Positions 8,978 through 19,053 are shown, numbered from the stretch's first letter. The stretch is DNA of 64,000 nucleotides from Tahibacter aquaticus (GCF_004363655.1 NZ_SNZH01000001.1:458451-522450), one strand, 5' to 3'. Notes: generated by a model from the letters alone, not told the origin. Made by a program: numbers and translations.

Positions 8978-9988
8978 TCATAAAGCAGCTGTCAGCGCCG
9001 CCAGCAATTCCGCCCCGCTCCACTCGCGCCGGCCGCCCTGCTCGGCCGCGTGCATGAGTTCGACCAGCCGCGCATTCACCGGCGCACTGCGGCCCAGGCT
9101 TTGCGCCAGGGCAACGATTTCGCCGTTGATCCAGTCCACTTCGGTCGCGCGCTGCGCCTGCAGGTCTTCCCACATCGACGAGCGCGCCAGCGGATCGATC
9201 GCCAGCATACGCCGGGCAACGATGCCGAACAGCAGGTCTGGCAGTTGCAGCACGCGGGGCAGCCAGGCTGGCGGCAGCGCCGTCAGCCGGGCCGGTGCGA
9301 CAGCCGCCTGCTGCAGCAAGGCCAGCCCTTCGCGCTGGGCCAGCGCCAGGCAGCGCCGGTAGGCGCGCTGCGACAGCTGCGTCTTCAGCGGCAGGTTGGA
9401 CAGCGCATTAATGGGGTTGTTGAGATTGAGCAGCAGTTTGCCCCATTGCACCGCAGGCAGGTCGGCCGGCTGCCGCAACGGCAGGCCGGCGCGCTCGAAC
9501 TCGGCCAGGAACGGCGCCAGGCGCACGTGCGCCTCGACTTCCAGCTCGCCCTCGGTGCCCTGGTGGAAACGGCCTTCGCCTCGCTGCAGCACATTGAACG
9601 GCACCATGCCGCCCAGCACTGTCTGCGCCTGCAGATGCTGGCGCAGTCGCTGCGCGTTGCCCAGGCCGTTCTGCAGGCTGACGACGACAGCCTGCGCATC
9701 GAGTACGCGGGCCAGCTCCTCGCCAGCGGCCAGCGTCGCCGCCGATTTCACCGTCACCAGTACCAGCTGCGCCTGCGTCGCCGCAGTGACAGAAGTTGCA
9801 ATGTTTATTTGTGCAGGATGCTGCGACCAGCTGCCGCCGCGATAGTCGCTCAGGTGCAGGCCGTGGCGCGCAATCTCCCGCGCCAAACGTTCGCGCCCGA
9901 TCAGCACCACATCGGCGCCGGCCGCCGCCAGGCGGCCACCGACGTAGCAGCCGATGCTGCCCGCTCCCATCACTGCGATGCGCGCCAT
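8978..9988 (-). CDS. panE: 2-dehydropantoate 2-reductase (ketopantoate reductase family)
   Basis: NADPH-dependent reduction of ketopantoate to pantoate in coenzyme A biosynthesis is the family role. The 336 residues begin with the Rossmann motif GAGSIGCYVGG (about 8-18), then VTVKS near 80, the block SLQNGLGN, and GKLLLNLNNPINAL around 185-200, which contains the conserved catalytic-type lysine and asparagine of PanE. The C-terminal helical domain ends with SSMWEDLQAQRATEVDWINGE, also typical. It starts 13 bases after fghA, so it appears to belong to the formaldehyde operon. Paralogous ketopantoate reductase-like proteins exist, so the exact substrate is less certain than the family. Confidence 0.85.
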   Translation of the reverse strand: MARIAVMGAGSIGCYVGGRLAAAGADVVLIGRERLAREIARHGLHLSDYRGGSWSQHPAQINIATSVTAATQAQLVLVTVKSAATLAAGEELARVLDAQAVVVSLQNGLGNAQRLRQHLQAQTVLGGMVPFNVLQRGEGRFHQGTEGELEVEAHVRLAPFLAEFERAGLPLRQPADLPAVQWGKLLLNLNNPINALSNLPLKTQLSQRAYRRCLALAQREGLALLQQAAVAPARLTALPPAWLPRVLQLPDLLFGIVARRMLAIDPLARSSMWEDLQAQRATEVDWINGEIVALAQSLGRSAPVNARLVELMHAAEQGGRREWSGAELLAALTAAL

Positions 9989-10001
9989 CGATGTCTCCTG
10001 G

Positions 10002-10835
10002 CTATTTCGCCTGCAAGGCCTGGGCGTGATGTGCCATGTGTTCGGCGAGGAAGCTGGCGATGAAGTAGTAGCTGTGGTCGTAGCCCTCGCGCCGGCGCAG
10101 CAGCAACGGATGGGCCTGGGCGTCGCAGGCCTGCTCGAGCAGTTCCGGCTGCAGCTCGCGAGTCAGGAATTCGTCGGCGCCCCCCTGGTCGACCAGTAGC
10201 GGCAGGCGCTCGCGCGCCGTGGCGATCAGCTCGCAGGCATCCCATTCACGCCAGTGCTCGCGCTGCTCGCCCAGATACGCAGCAAATGCCTTCTGTCCCC
10301 AGGGCACGCGGCTGGGCGCGACGATGGGCGAGAACGCCGACACGCTGCGATAGCGCCCGGGATTGCGCAATGCCACAACCAGGGCGCCATGGCCGCCCAT
10401 GGAATGCCCACTGACCGAGCGCAGCCCAGTGGCGGGAAACTGCCGTTCGACCAGCGCCGGCAGCTCGTCGACCACGTAGTCGTGCATGCGGTAGTGCGAC
10501 GCCCAGGGCGCCTGCGTCGCATTGAGGTAGAAGCCCGCGCCCTGGCCCAGGTCGTAGCTGTCGGCATTCGCCACGCCCTCGCCGCGCGGGCTGGTATCCG
10601 GCGCGACCACGATCAGGCCGTGCGCCGCGGCATGCTGCTGAATGCCCGACTTGGTGATGAAGTTCTGCTCGTTGCAGGTCAGCCCGCTGAGCCAGTAAAG
10701 CACGGGGCAAGGCCCCAGCTGCAGCTGCGGCGGCAGGTAGACGCCGAAACGCATGCTGCAGCCGAGCACGCGCGATTCGTGCTGCCACACTTCCTGCACG
10801 CCGCCGTAGCTCGCATGCGATTCGATACGCTGCAT
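10002..10835 (-). CDS. fghA: S-formylglutathione hydrolase
   Basis: Serine hydrolase that splits S-formylglutathione into formate and glutathione, the second step of glutathione-dependent formaldehyde oxidation. The 277-residue product is an esterase-D type alpha/beta hydrolase: nucleophile Ser145 in GHSMGG, Asp221 in GGADEF and His254 in YDHSYY form the expected triad, and the family block LTCNEQNF is at about 52-59. I chose the ATG at 10835 (MQRIESH); the frame is open much further upstream inside frmA but those residues are shadow. It lies 11 bases after frmA. This gene is called frmB or fghA in different species. Confidence 0.95.
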   Translation of the reverse strand: MQRIESHASYGGVQEVWQHESRVLGCSMRFGVYLPPQLQLGPCPVLYWLSGLTCNEQNFITKSGIQQHAAAHGLIVVAPDTSPRGEGVANADSYDLGQGAGFYLNATQAPWASHYRMHDYVVDELPALVERQFPATGLRSVSGHSMGGHGALVVALRNPGRYRSVSAFSPIVAPSRVPWGQKAFAAYLGEQREHWREWDACELIATARERLPLLVDQGGADEFLTRELQPELLEQACDAQAHPLLLRRREGYDHSYYFIASFLAEHMAHHAQALQAK

Positions 10836-10846
10836 GAACAGCTCCG

Positions 10847-12025
<1,179 letters not shown>

Positions 12026-12301
12026 TCACTTGAGGTAGGAACGCAGCAGCGCGACCACGTCGTCGACGCGCTGCCCGCGCTGTTGCGCCGATGCGGCGGG
12101 CTGGCCGAGTTCCTCGCGCAGATGGCTTTCCAGCACCTGGCCCATCAGGCCGTTGACCGCGCCGCGCAGCGCGGCAATCTGCTGCAGCACCGCAGCGCAC
12201 TCGGCGCCCTGCTGCAGCGCGCGCTCCAGCGCCTCGAGCTGGCCGCGCATGCGCCCTACCCGGGCCAGCACGCGCTTCTTCTCAGCCGGCGTATGCGGCA
12301 T
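12026..12301 (-). CDS. frmR: Formaldehyde-responsive repressor FrmR (CsoR/RcnR family)
   Basis: All-helical tetrameric repressor of 91 residues. In E. coli FrmR formaldehyde cross-links Pro2 to Cys35, releasing DNA; both residues are at exactly these positions here (MPHT at the start, AEC35), which separates it from the copper or nickel sensors of the same family. It heads the run frmR-frmA-fghA-panE-DUF3297 and has a matching palindromic operator 21-37 bases upstream. A GGAG sits about 7 bases before the ATG. I expect induction by formaldehyde; the effector choice is inferred from the two residues and the operon. Confidence 0.93.
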   Translation of the reverse strand: MPHTPAEKKRVLARVGRMRGQLEALERALQQGAECAAVLQQIAALRGAVNGLMGQVLESHLREELGQPAASAQQRGQRVDDVVALLRSYLK

Positions 12302-12321
12302 GGGTCGGCTCCGTAGTTACC

Positions 12322-12338
12322 ATACTGGGGTACAGTAT
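12322..12338 (-). promoter_or_regulatory. FrmR operator
   Basis: ATACTGGGGTACAGTAT on the plus strand: TACT, a G4 tract, three bases, then AGTA, flanked by A and T. The half-sites and the 7-base middle match the TACT-Gn-N-AGTA type of site bound by the RcnR/FrmR family, and it lies directly upstream of frmR, overlapping the region expected for its promoter. Confidence 0.75.
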
Positions 12339-12350
12339 CCATCGGGGCGG

Positions 12351-12376
12351 AAAAAGAAAAGCCCGCGACGGCGGGC
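12351..12376 (-). terminator. Intrinsic terminator of the MocR gene
   Basis: On the minus strand GCCCGC pairs with GCGGGC around a 4-base loop and is followed by TTTTCTTTTT. It begins 8 bases after the stop of the regulator gene and insulates the frm promoter just downstream. Confidence 0.8.
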
Positions 12377-12383
12377 ACTACCG

Positions 12384-13829
12384 TCAGCCCAGCTGCCACA
12401 GCCGGCGCAACTGCGCCAGCGCCGGCCCTATGCGCGCCACGTCGGCCACGCCGAAACCGAACACCAGGCCGGCACGGCCGGCTCGCGCCAGCTGGAAACG
12501 GTGCAAGGTCGCAACACCGGCCGCATTCGGCGCCGTGCGCGCCAGCCAGGCCGGCGGCACTGTTCCTTTTTCCAGTTGTGCCGAAAGATGCAGGCCGGCC
12601 TGGGCCGGCAGCACCTGCAGCAGGCCGCCGAATTCGCGCTGCAGTCCCTGCAGCAAGGCGTTGCGCCGCTGCGCATAGACCGGCTGCATGCGCCGCACAT
12701 GCCGCGCCAGGTGGCCTTCGGCGATGAACGCGGCCAGGGTGTCCTGGGCCAGCACATTGGCGTGGGAATCGCAGTCATGCCGGGCCGCGACCAGGGCCGC
12801 GCGCGCCCAGGCAGGGCTGGCCACGTAGCCCAGGCGCAGAGCCGGGAACAGGCTCTTGGAAAAGGTGCCGACGTAAAACACGCGCTCGCCGCCGTCGAGG
12901 GTCTGCAGCGCTTCCAGCGGACGCTCCCCGTAGCGGAATTCGCCGTCGTAGTCGTCCTCGACGATCAGCGCATCCTGCTGCCGCGCCCAGGCCAGCAAGT
13001 CCTTGCGCCGCTGCGGCGACATGGCACAGCCCAGCGGAAACTGGTGCGAAGGCGTGACGCAGACCAGGCGCACGCCCTTGGGCAGGCGCTCTACCTGCAA
13101 ACCCTCGGCGTCCACGCGCACCGGCACCAGTTCGGCGCCGGCGGCAGCGAAGGCAGCGCGCAGCGGCGGGTAGCCGGGCTCTTCCACCGCGACACGGGTC
13201 TTACCCGGCGTCACCAGCACGCGCGCGAGCAGATCGAAGGCCTGCTGCGCGCCCGAGGTCACCACAATATCCTCGGCGCGGCAGGCCACGGCCCGGGCAA
13301 AAGCCACGTGGTGGGCAATCGCTTCGCGCAGCGCCGGGCAGCCGTCGGCGCCGGCGTAGTGCACGGGCTCGCGCGCGAACTGGCGCAGGCAGCGCGCGCC
13401 GAGACGGCGCCAGATGTCGAACGGCAGGTGCTGCAGTTCCGGTACGCCCAGGCGGAACAGCCCGCTGGACGCCGACTCCGCCGGCACTGCAGCGCGCGCC
13501 CGCGCCGTCAGGTGGCGGCGGCCCAGCGCAGCCGACAGGGCCGGCGCACGTGCTGCGGGCAACCCTTCCACCACCTGGATGCCGCTGGCGCGGCGCGCCC
13601 GCAGATAGCCTTCGCTGAGCAGCAGATCGTAGACAGCCACCGCGGTATTGCGCGAAATGCCCAGCGAGCGCGCCACCGCGCGGCTGGACGGCAGACGCTG
13701 GCCCGGCTGCAGGCGGCCTTCCAATATGGCGGCGCGCAACTGCGCATGCAGCGTGCGCAGCAGCTGGCGCGAGCCGGGTGCGGGCAGGCGCAGTTCGAAC
13801 GCAAAAACTGGATCCATGCAGTTGGCCAT
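12384..13829 (-). CDS. MocR-type GntR regulator with aminotransferase-like domain
   Basis: A 481-residue PLP-dependent transcription factor. The N-terminal GntR winged helix (about 15-88) contains LPSSRAVARSLGISRNTAVAVYDLL; the rest is a fold-type I aminotransferase-like domain with the cofactor Lys325 in GTFSKSLFP, the aspartate in EDDYDGEF, and Asn/Tyr-bearing blocks usual for the family. MocR proteins such as PdxR or GabR usually control a neighbouring divergent gene; here the divergent neighbour, 101 bases away, is a glutathione transferase, so that gene is the first candidate target. It is not close enough to PdxR for me to assign vitamin B6 control. Its own terminator follows at 12351-12376. 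Confidence 0.88.
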   Translation of the reverse strand: MANCMDPVFAFELRLPAPGSRQLLRTLHAQLRAAILEGRLQPGQRLPSSRAVARSLGISRNTAVAVYDLLLSEGYLRARRASGIQVVEGLPAARAPALSAALGRRHLTARARAAVPAESASSGLFRLGVPELQHLPFDIWRRLGARCLRQFAREPVHYAGADGCPALREAIAHHVAFARAVACRAEDIVVTSGAQQAFDLLARVLVTPGKTRVAVEEPGYPPLRAAFAAAGAELVPVRVDAEGLQVERLPKGVRLVCVTPSHQFPLGCAMSPQRRKDLLAWARQQDALIVEDDYDGEFRYGERPLEALQTLDGGERVFYVGTFSKSLFPALRLGYVASPAWARAALVAARHDCDSHANVLAQDTLAAFIAEGHLARHVRRMQPVYAQRRNALLQGLQREFGGLLQVLPAQAGLHLSAQLEKGTVPPAWLARTAPNAAGVATLHRFQLARAGRAGLVFGFGVADVARIGPALAQLRRLWQLG

Positions 13830-13930
13830 TCCTGGCGCTGGCGACAGGCCAGATGAAACCGCTAGTGTGAGCCCCGGTCAATCTGCCCTTGCGACAGATG
13901 GCCGAACCGCCACGCCAACCGGAGCCACGC

Positions 13931-14611
13931 ATGATCGACCTGTACTACTGGGGCACGCCCAACGGCTTCAAGCCGCGCCTGATGCTGGAAGAGACCGGAC
14001 TGGACTACCGCATCGTGCCGGTGAATATCGGCAAGGGCGAGCAGTTCCGGCCGGAATTCCTCGCCTTCGCGCCGAACAACCGCATACCGGCGCTGATCGA
14101 CCACGATCCCCTCGGCGGCGGCGAACCCATCGCCCTGTTCGAGTCGGGCGCACTGCTGCAGTACCTGGCCGAGAAAAGCGGCCGCTTCCTGCCCAGCGAC
14201 CTGCGCCAGCGTTTCGAGGTAATGCAGTGGCTGTACTGGCAGGTCGGCGGCCTCGGCCCCATGGCCGGGCAAAATGGACATTTTCGCGTCTACGCGCCGG
14301 AACCGGTACCGTACGCGATCGACCGCTATACGCGCGAGACGGCGCGCCTGTACGGCGTGCTGGACAAGCGCCTGGCCGGGCGCGAATTCATCGTCGGCGA
14401 CTATTCCATCGCCGACATGGCCTGCTATCCGTGGATCGTGCCGCACGAAGCGCATGCGCAGAATCTGGACGATTTTCCGCATCTGCTGCGCTGGTACGAA
14501 GCGATACGCGCGCGGCCGGCAACACAGCGAGCCTACGACGGTTCGACCGCGTCGTATTCCAAGGCCAATCCGCTCAGCGACGAGGCGCGCAAGGCCCTGT
14601 TCAACCGATAG
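13931..14611 (+). CDS. Glutathione S-transferase family protein, YfcG/Nu-class-like
   Basis: Cytosolic 226-residue protein with an N-terminal thioredoxin-like glutathione-binding domain (about 1-85) and a helical C-terminal domain. The N-terminus MIDLYYWGTPNGFKPRLMLEE resembles the TPNG-type start of YfcG/YghU enzymes, which act as disulfide-bond reductases on glutathione; the block NNRIPALID (with the cis-proline) and ESGALLQYLAEK are standard glutathione contacts. The ATG at 13931 is preferred over one 42 bases upstream because it starts the domain exactly and follows a GGAG about 7 bases before it. It is divergent from the MocR gene, which may regulate it. Confidence 0.88.
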   Translation: MIDLYYWGTPNGFKPRLMLEETGLDYRIVPVNIGKGEQFRPEFLAFAPNNRIPALIDHDPLGGGEPIALFESGALLQYLAEKSGRFLPSDLRQRFEVMQWLYWQVGGLGPMAGQNGHFRVYAPEPVPYAIDRYTRETARLYGVLDKRLAGREFIVGDYSIADMACYPWIVPHEAHAQNLDDFPHLLRWYEAIRARPATQRAYDGSTASYSKANPLSDEARKALFNR

Positions 14612-14760
14612 GGCGCGATGAGCAAAGCGAATTGCGTCAAAGGACTTGCGACACCAGCGGGGTTTGATGCCTTGCGCTGCAAATCGCTGGCGCTGATCGC
14701 ACCCTGCGCAATGCGCGAGGCATTTGCGCAAGGCGCCCACGCAACACAAACTGCACAACG

Positions 14761-15133
<373 letters not shown>

Positions 15134-15245
15134 CGCGCAGTGTAGGGCAGCAGGCGTGAAATAGGGAGCGAATCATGTCAGATCACATCGCACCGGCCGC
15201 GCCCTTCGTCGCGGCGCCGGCAGCGGGCCTGTCGATCGAGTCCAC

Positions 15246-16070
15246 TCATTCGCTCTTGTAGAGATCCTTGCGCGGCGCACCGGTGATCGCGGCAGCCAGC
15301 TTGGCCGCACGTGCCGGCGGCAGCTCTTCGCGCAGCAGGGCGAATACGCGGCGGCCTTCGGCGAGGCGTGCGTCTTCCTGCTCGGGCCGGCCACCGATCA
15401 GCAGCACGAACTCGCCGCGCTCCTGGTTGGGGTCGGCCGCAACCCGCGCAATCAGCTCGGAAATACTGCCGTCGAGCACGGTTTCGAACAGCTTGGTCAG
15501 CTCGCGCGCGAGCACGGCCGGCCGCTCGGCGCCGAGCACCGCAGCCATGTCGTCGAGGCATTCGCGCACGCGGTGACTGGATTCGTACAGCACCACGGTA
15601 CGGCTTTCGCTGGCAAGCTCAGCCAGGCGTTCGCGCCGCGCCGCCGCCTTGGCCGGCAGGAAGCCTTCGAACACGAAACGATCGCTGGGCAGGCCCGCCA
15701 CCGACAAGGCCGCAATCGCCGCGCAGGCGCCGGGTATGGGAGAGACCGCAATGCCGGCCGCGCGCGCGGCGCGCACCAGGCGGAAGCCCGGATCGCTGAC
15801 CAAGGGCGTGCCGGCGTCGGAAATCAGGCCGATCTCTTCGCCGGCCAGCATGCGTGCGACCAGGCGGTCGGCCTCGTCGCGTTCGTTGTGCTCGTGCAGG
15901 GCAACCAGGCGCGTACCGATGCCGAAGCGCGCCAGCAGCGGCGCGCTATGGCGCGTGTCCTCGGCGGCGATCAGGCTGACCCGGCGCAACACATCCTGGG
16001 CGCGCGGGGAAAAATCCTCGAGATTGCCGATCGGCGTTGCCACTACCCACAGGCGTCCGGTCTTGTCCAT
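15246..16070 (-). CDS. rsmI: 16S rRNA (cytidine(1402)-2'-O)-methyltransferase RsmI
   Basis: SAM-dependent enzyme that 2'-O-methylates C1402 of 16S rRNA, the same base N4-methylated by RsmH encoded at 5305-6255. The 274 residues show the tetrapyrrole-methylase fold: LWVVATPIGNLED at the start, AAEDTRHS, ISDAGTPLVSDPG and the block SPIPGACA, then FEGFLPAK. I chose the ATG at 16070 because AGGAGG precedes it by 8 bases; a GTG 9 bases upstream would overlap that ribosome binding site. It is divergent from lpoA, the same gene pairing as in E. coli (yraL/yraM). Confidence 0.96.
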   Translation of the reverse strand: MDKTGRLWVVATPIGNLEDFSPRAQDVLRRVSLIAAEDTRHSAPLLARFGIGTRLVALHEHNERDEADRLVARMLAGEEIGLISDAGTPLVSDPGFRLVRAARAAGIAVSPIPGACAAIAALSVAGLPSDRFVFEGFLPAKAAARRERLAELASESRTVVLYESSHRVRECLDDMAAVLGAERPAVLARELTKLFETVLDGSISELIARVAADPNQERGEFVLLIGGRPEQEDARLAEGRRVFALLREELPPARAAKLAAAITGAPRKDLYKSE

Positions 16071-16156
16071 GCGCGCCACCTCCTTGCCCCGCCGGCGCGG
16101 TCGCGCCGGTGCTATCCGCTATCATCGCAGCATTGCCCGGTGGTACGGATGCTGAT

Positions 16157-17935
16157 ATGCGCGTGAACCTGCGACCAATCCTGCTTTGTCTGCTGCTGGC
16201 CAGCCTTGGCGGCTGCGCCACCATGGAAGTGGCGCCGAGCGCGCGCACAGCGCAGACGGCCAGTGCCGATGAATTGTTCGAACGCGGCGAATTCCGCGCC
16301 GCCGCGACGGCCTATGTGGAGCTGGCCAAGGCCGACTCCAGCGCCCGCGGCCACTACCGCCTGCGCGCCGCCGAGGCATTGCGCGAGGAGGGCGACCTCA
16401 CCGCTGCCGCGGAAATTCTCGACAGCGTGCGGCGCAAGCGCCTGGTCGGCGAAGACGCCTACCGCTACGACCTGCTCAGTGCCGAGCTGGCCCTGGTCGC
16501 GCAGAAACCCGAAGAAGCGCTGGCCCTGCTCGCCCTGCCCGACTCGGCCCTGCCGCCGACCCTGGTACTGCGCCGGCTGGAACTGACCGCCCGCGCACAG
16601 CAGGCCTCCGGCGACCGCTTTGCCGCCGCCCGCACGCGCGCCGTGCTGGATCGTTCGCTGGAAGGCCCGGACCGGGAAAACAACCGCCGCGAAATCGTCG
16701 AGACCCTGGCCGCACTCGACGCTGCCACGCTCAAGCAGCGCGGTGCCGAACTACCGCCGACCGACCTGCTGCGGCCCTGGGTGGAACGCACACTGCGCCG
16801 CCAGGGCCAGGTACTGCCGCTGGCACTGCAGCGGCCCAGCCGACCGGTCGGCACCTTGCAGCCCGACAGCAACGAGCGCTGGACCCGCGAGGGCTACCAC
16901 GCCGCGCGCCGGGTCGCCCTGCTGCTGCCCTCCAGCGGCGCACTGAAGAACGCCGCCGCAGCGATACGCGACGGCTTCTTCGCCGCCTGGTTCAACGACG
17001 CCGCCACCGGCGCGGAACGCGGCGAAGTCAAAATATACGATAGTGGACAAAGCGCCGAAGATTCGCTCAAGGCCTATCAGCAGGCGGTCGCCGACGGCGC
17101 CGAGCGCGTCATCGGCCCGCTCACGCGCGAGGCTGTAGGCCTGCTGTTCGAACAGGGCCGCCTGCCGGTGCCGGTACTGGCCTTGAACCAGTCCGACAAC
17201 GGCGCCACGCCACCGCCCGGCAGTGTCGCCTTCGGCCTGCTGCCCGATGCCGAAGGCGCCCAGGCAGCCGAACGCATGGCATCGCTGGGCATCAAGGAAG
17301 CCGCCGTCATCGCCGCCACCGACGACTGGGCCGAGCGCGCCGCGCTGGCCTTCCGCGCCCAGTTCGAAAGCCTGGGCGGCGCGGTGATCGGCGAGGCACG
17401 CATCAAGGAAGGCGAGGTGAATTACAGCGGTGTTATCCGCCAGGCCGTCGGCGCCTTCGCCACCGCCTCGAATGCCGCCGTATTCATCAGCATGCGCCCG
17501 CAACAGGCGCGCCTGCTGATGCCGCAGCTGAAACTGGCCGGCGTCAGCGTGCCGGTACTGGCCAGTTCGCATGTCTATTCCGGATCGCTCAATGCAGGGC
17601 TGGACCGCGACCTGGAAGGACTGGAATTCTGCGACGCACCCTGGCTGTTCGACGCCAGTGCCGGGCTGCCGCCGCGCGACCAGATCGTGCGCGCCATCGA
17701 CTCTGCCCGTGGCGCCGGCGCGCGCCTGTTCGCGCTGGGCCTGGATGCGTATGCGCTGATGCCGTACATGGACTGGCTGGGCACACACCCGGACAGCTAT
17801 CTGCCCGGCGCTACCGGCCAGCTGGCCTCCGACAGTTTCGGCCGCGTACACCGCCTGCTGAGCTGGATCCGCTTCGAGAATGGCGTAGCCAGGCCGGTAT
17901 CCGGCCTGACCCTTGGCGAGAGCCGGATGCCCTGA
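16157..17935 (+). CDS. lpoA: Penicillin-binding protein activator LpoA
   Basis: Outer-membrane lipoprotein that reaches through the periplasm to activate PBP1A. The 592-residue precursor starts MRVNLRPILLCLLLASLGGC, with the lipobox LGGC and lipidated Cys near residue 20. The N-terminal part (about 30-230) is helical and TPR-like; the C-terminal part (from about 250) is a periplasmic-binding-protein-type module of the LppC family, with the typical stretch ARRVALLLPSSGALKNAA and later FNDAATG, RVIGPLTREAV and FISMRPQQARLLMPQLK. The start was chosen for the signal peptide; the frame is open upstream. The stop overlaps yraN by one base. Divergent rsmI and downstream yraN/dolP match the E. coli neighbourhood. 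Confidence 0.93.
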   Translation: MRVNLRPILLCLLLASLGGCATMEVAPSARTAQTASADELFERGEFRAAATAYVELAKADSSARGHYRLRAAEALREEGDLTAAAEILDSVRRKRLVGEDAYRYDLLSAELALVAQKPEEALALLALPDSALPPTLVLRRLELTARAQQASGDRFAAARTRAVLDRSLEGPDRENNRREIVETLAALDAATLKQRGAELPPTDLLRPWVERTLRRQGQVLPLALQRPSRPVGTLQPDSNERWTREGYHAARRVALLLPSSGALKNAAAAIRDGFFAAWFNDAATGAERGEVKIYDSGQSAEDSLKAYQQAVADGAERVIGPLTREAVGLLFEQGRLPVPVLALNQSDNGATPPPGSVAFGLLPDAEGAQAAERMASLGIKEAAVIAATDDWAERAALAFRAQFESLGGAVIGEARIKEGEVNYSGVIRQAVGAFATASNAAVFISMRPQQARLLMPQLKLAGVSVPVLASSHVYSGSLNAGLDRDLEGLEFCDAPWLFDASAGLPPRDQIVRAIDSARGAGARLFALGLDAYALMPYMDWLGTHPDSYLPGATGQLASDSFGRVHRLLSWIRFENGVARPVSGLTLGESRMP

Positions 17936-18291
17936 TGCGCTCTGTCGGCACGCAGTGGGAGCAGGCCGCACAGGCCGAACTGGAACGCGCCGGGCTTCGG
18001 CTGATCGCGCGCAACTGGCATTGCCACTACGGCGAGCTGGACTTGGTCATGCGCGAAGGCGATGTACTGGTCTTCGTCGAAGTGCGCTACCGCGATGCCG
18101 CGGCCAGCGCCGACGGCACCGATTCGATCAGCCCGGCCAAACAGCGCAAGCTGATACGCACCGCCGACATGTTCCTTGCCGCGCATCCCGATTTCGCCAA
18201 CCACACCTGCCGCTTCGACAGCATTGCCTACAGCGGCTGTATCGAAAAACCGCAATGTCGCTGGGAACGCGCAGCGTTCGATGCTTTCTAG
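17935..18291 (+). CDS. yraN: YraN family protein (UPF0102)
   Basis: A 118-residue cytoplasmic protein of the restriction-endonuclease-like UPF0102 family, function unproven. The conserved blocks GTQWEQAAQAELERAGL, RNWHCHYGELDLVM (with the family's Glu-Leu-Asp) and VLVFVEVRYR (the Glu-x-Lys/Arg nuclease-like motif) are all present. The start overlaps the lpoA stop as TGATG. The last residues, after about 109, are encoded by the first partial unit of the 33-bp tandem repeat that follows, so the extreme C-terminus may be a repeat-derived extension rather than conserved sequence. Confidence 0.92.
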   Translation: MRSVGTQWEQAAQAELERAGLRLIARNWHCHYGELDLVMREGDVLVFVEVRYRDAAASADGTDSISPAKQRKLIRTADMFLAAHPDFANHTCRFDSIAYSGCIEKPQCRWERAAFDAF

Positions 18292-18422
18292 GAATGACAA
18301 CGCGCAGCGTTCGATGCTTTCCAGGAATGACAACGCGCAGCGTTCGATGCTTCCCGGGAACGACAACGCGCGGGGTTCGATGCTTTCCAGGAACGACAGC
18401 GCGCCGCCTTCGACGCATTTCA
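18263..18422 (+). repeat. 33-bp tandem repeat array, about 4.8 units
   Basis: Four full units begin at 18291, 18324, 18357 and 18390, each 33 bases (GGAAYGACARCGCGC, then variable, TTCGAYGC and TTYC at the end). A partial unit (18263-18290) forms the 3' end of yraN, and a degenerate continuation runs to about 18454. Copies 1 and 2 differ only at the last few bases; copies 3 and 4 are progressively diverged. There are no unique spacers, so it is not a CRISPR. The unit contains a TGTCATTCC-like word on the minus strand that recalls dispersed repeats of proteobacteria. Confidence 0.9.
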
Positions 18423-18467
18423 GATGACCGGAACGCGCTGCGTCCGATGCCTACCCAGAGGAAGCGA

Positions 18468-19049
18468 ATGATTCGACCAATGCGCACCATCTTGCTTGCG
18501 ACCCTTGCCGCCGCGCTGCTGTCGGGTTGCGTCGCCGCCGTCGTCGGCGGCACTGCAGCCGGCGTAGGCCACGACCGGCGCAGCTGGACCACGGTCATCG
18601 GCGACCGCAACATCCAGGCAACCGCCTACGACAACTACAACAAGGACAAAGAGCTGGCGCTGAAGAACAACGTATCCATCGTTGTCTACAACGGCGTGAT
18701 GCTGCTGGTGGGCGAAGTGCGTACGGCGGAACTGAAACAGCGCGCCGAACGCCGCGTCAGCGGCTACGACGGCGTGCGCAAGCTGGTCAACGAAATCGAG
18801 GTGCGCGAGCCCGAAGGCTTTCTCTCCCAGCGCCGCGACAATACCATTACTGCACATGTGAAAACTGCGCTGCTCGATATTGTCGACCTGCCGGGCTTCG
18901 ATCCGACCCGGGTGAACATCACCACGGCACATCGCACGGTCTACATCATGGGCCTGCTCAGCCGCGACGAGGCCGAACGCGTGGCCGAGATCGCGCGCAA
19001 TGTATCGGGCGTGGAGAAAGTCGTGCGCGTGCTGGAATACCAGGACTGA
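18468..19049 (+). CDS. dolP: BON-domain outer-membrane lipoprotein DolP (YraP-like)
   Basis: Lipoprotein that supports outer-membrane integrity and the BAM complex in enterobacteria. The 193-residue precursor has a signal peptide and lipobox LLSGC near residue 20, then two BON domains, about 45-110 (with NNVSIVVYNGVMLLVGEV) and about 120-190 (with VNITTAHRTVYIMGLL and SGVEKVVRV). This double-BON layout and the position after lpoA-yraN match dolP. The ATG at 18468 follows AGAGGAA and gives a normal signal peptide; the long open frame upstream runs through the tandem repeat. It lies 177 bases after yraN, so the array separates the two. Confidence 0.92.
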   Translation: MIRPMRTILLATLAAALLSGCVAAVVGGTAAGVGHDRRSWTTVIGDRNIQATAYDNYNKDKELALKNNVSIVVYNGVMLLVGEVRTAELKQRAERRVSGYDGVRKLVNEIEVREPEGFLSQRRDNTITAHVKTALLDIVDLPGFDPTRVNITTAHRTVYIMGLLSRDEAERVAEIARNVSGVEKVVRVLEYQD

Positions 19050-19053
19050 CACG

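Noticed and set aside
15174-15260. 28-codon plus-strand open frame with ATG between rnpB and rsmI
   Set aside because: It overlaps the end of rsmI, has no clear ribosome binding site beyond GGAG-like bases and no recognisable sequence; probably chance.
18263-18422. Possible CRISPR array
   Set aside because: The 33-base units are directly adjacent with no unique spacers and no cas genes are nearby; it is a simple tandem repeat.
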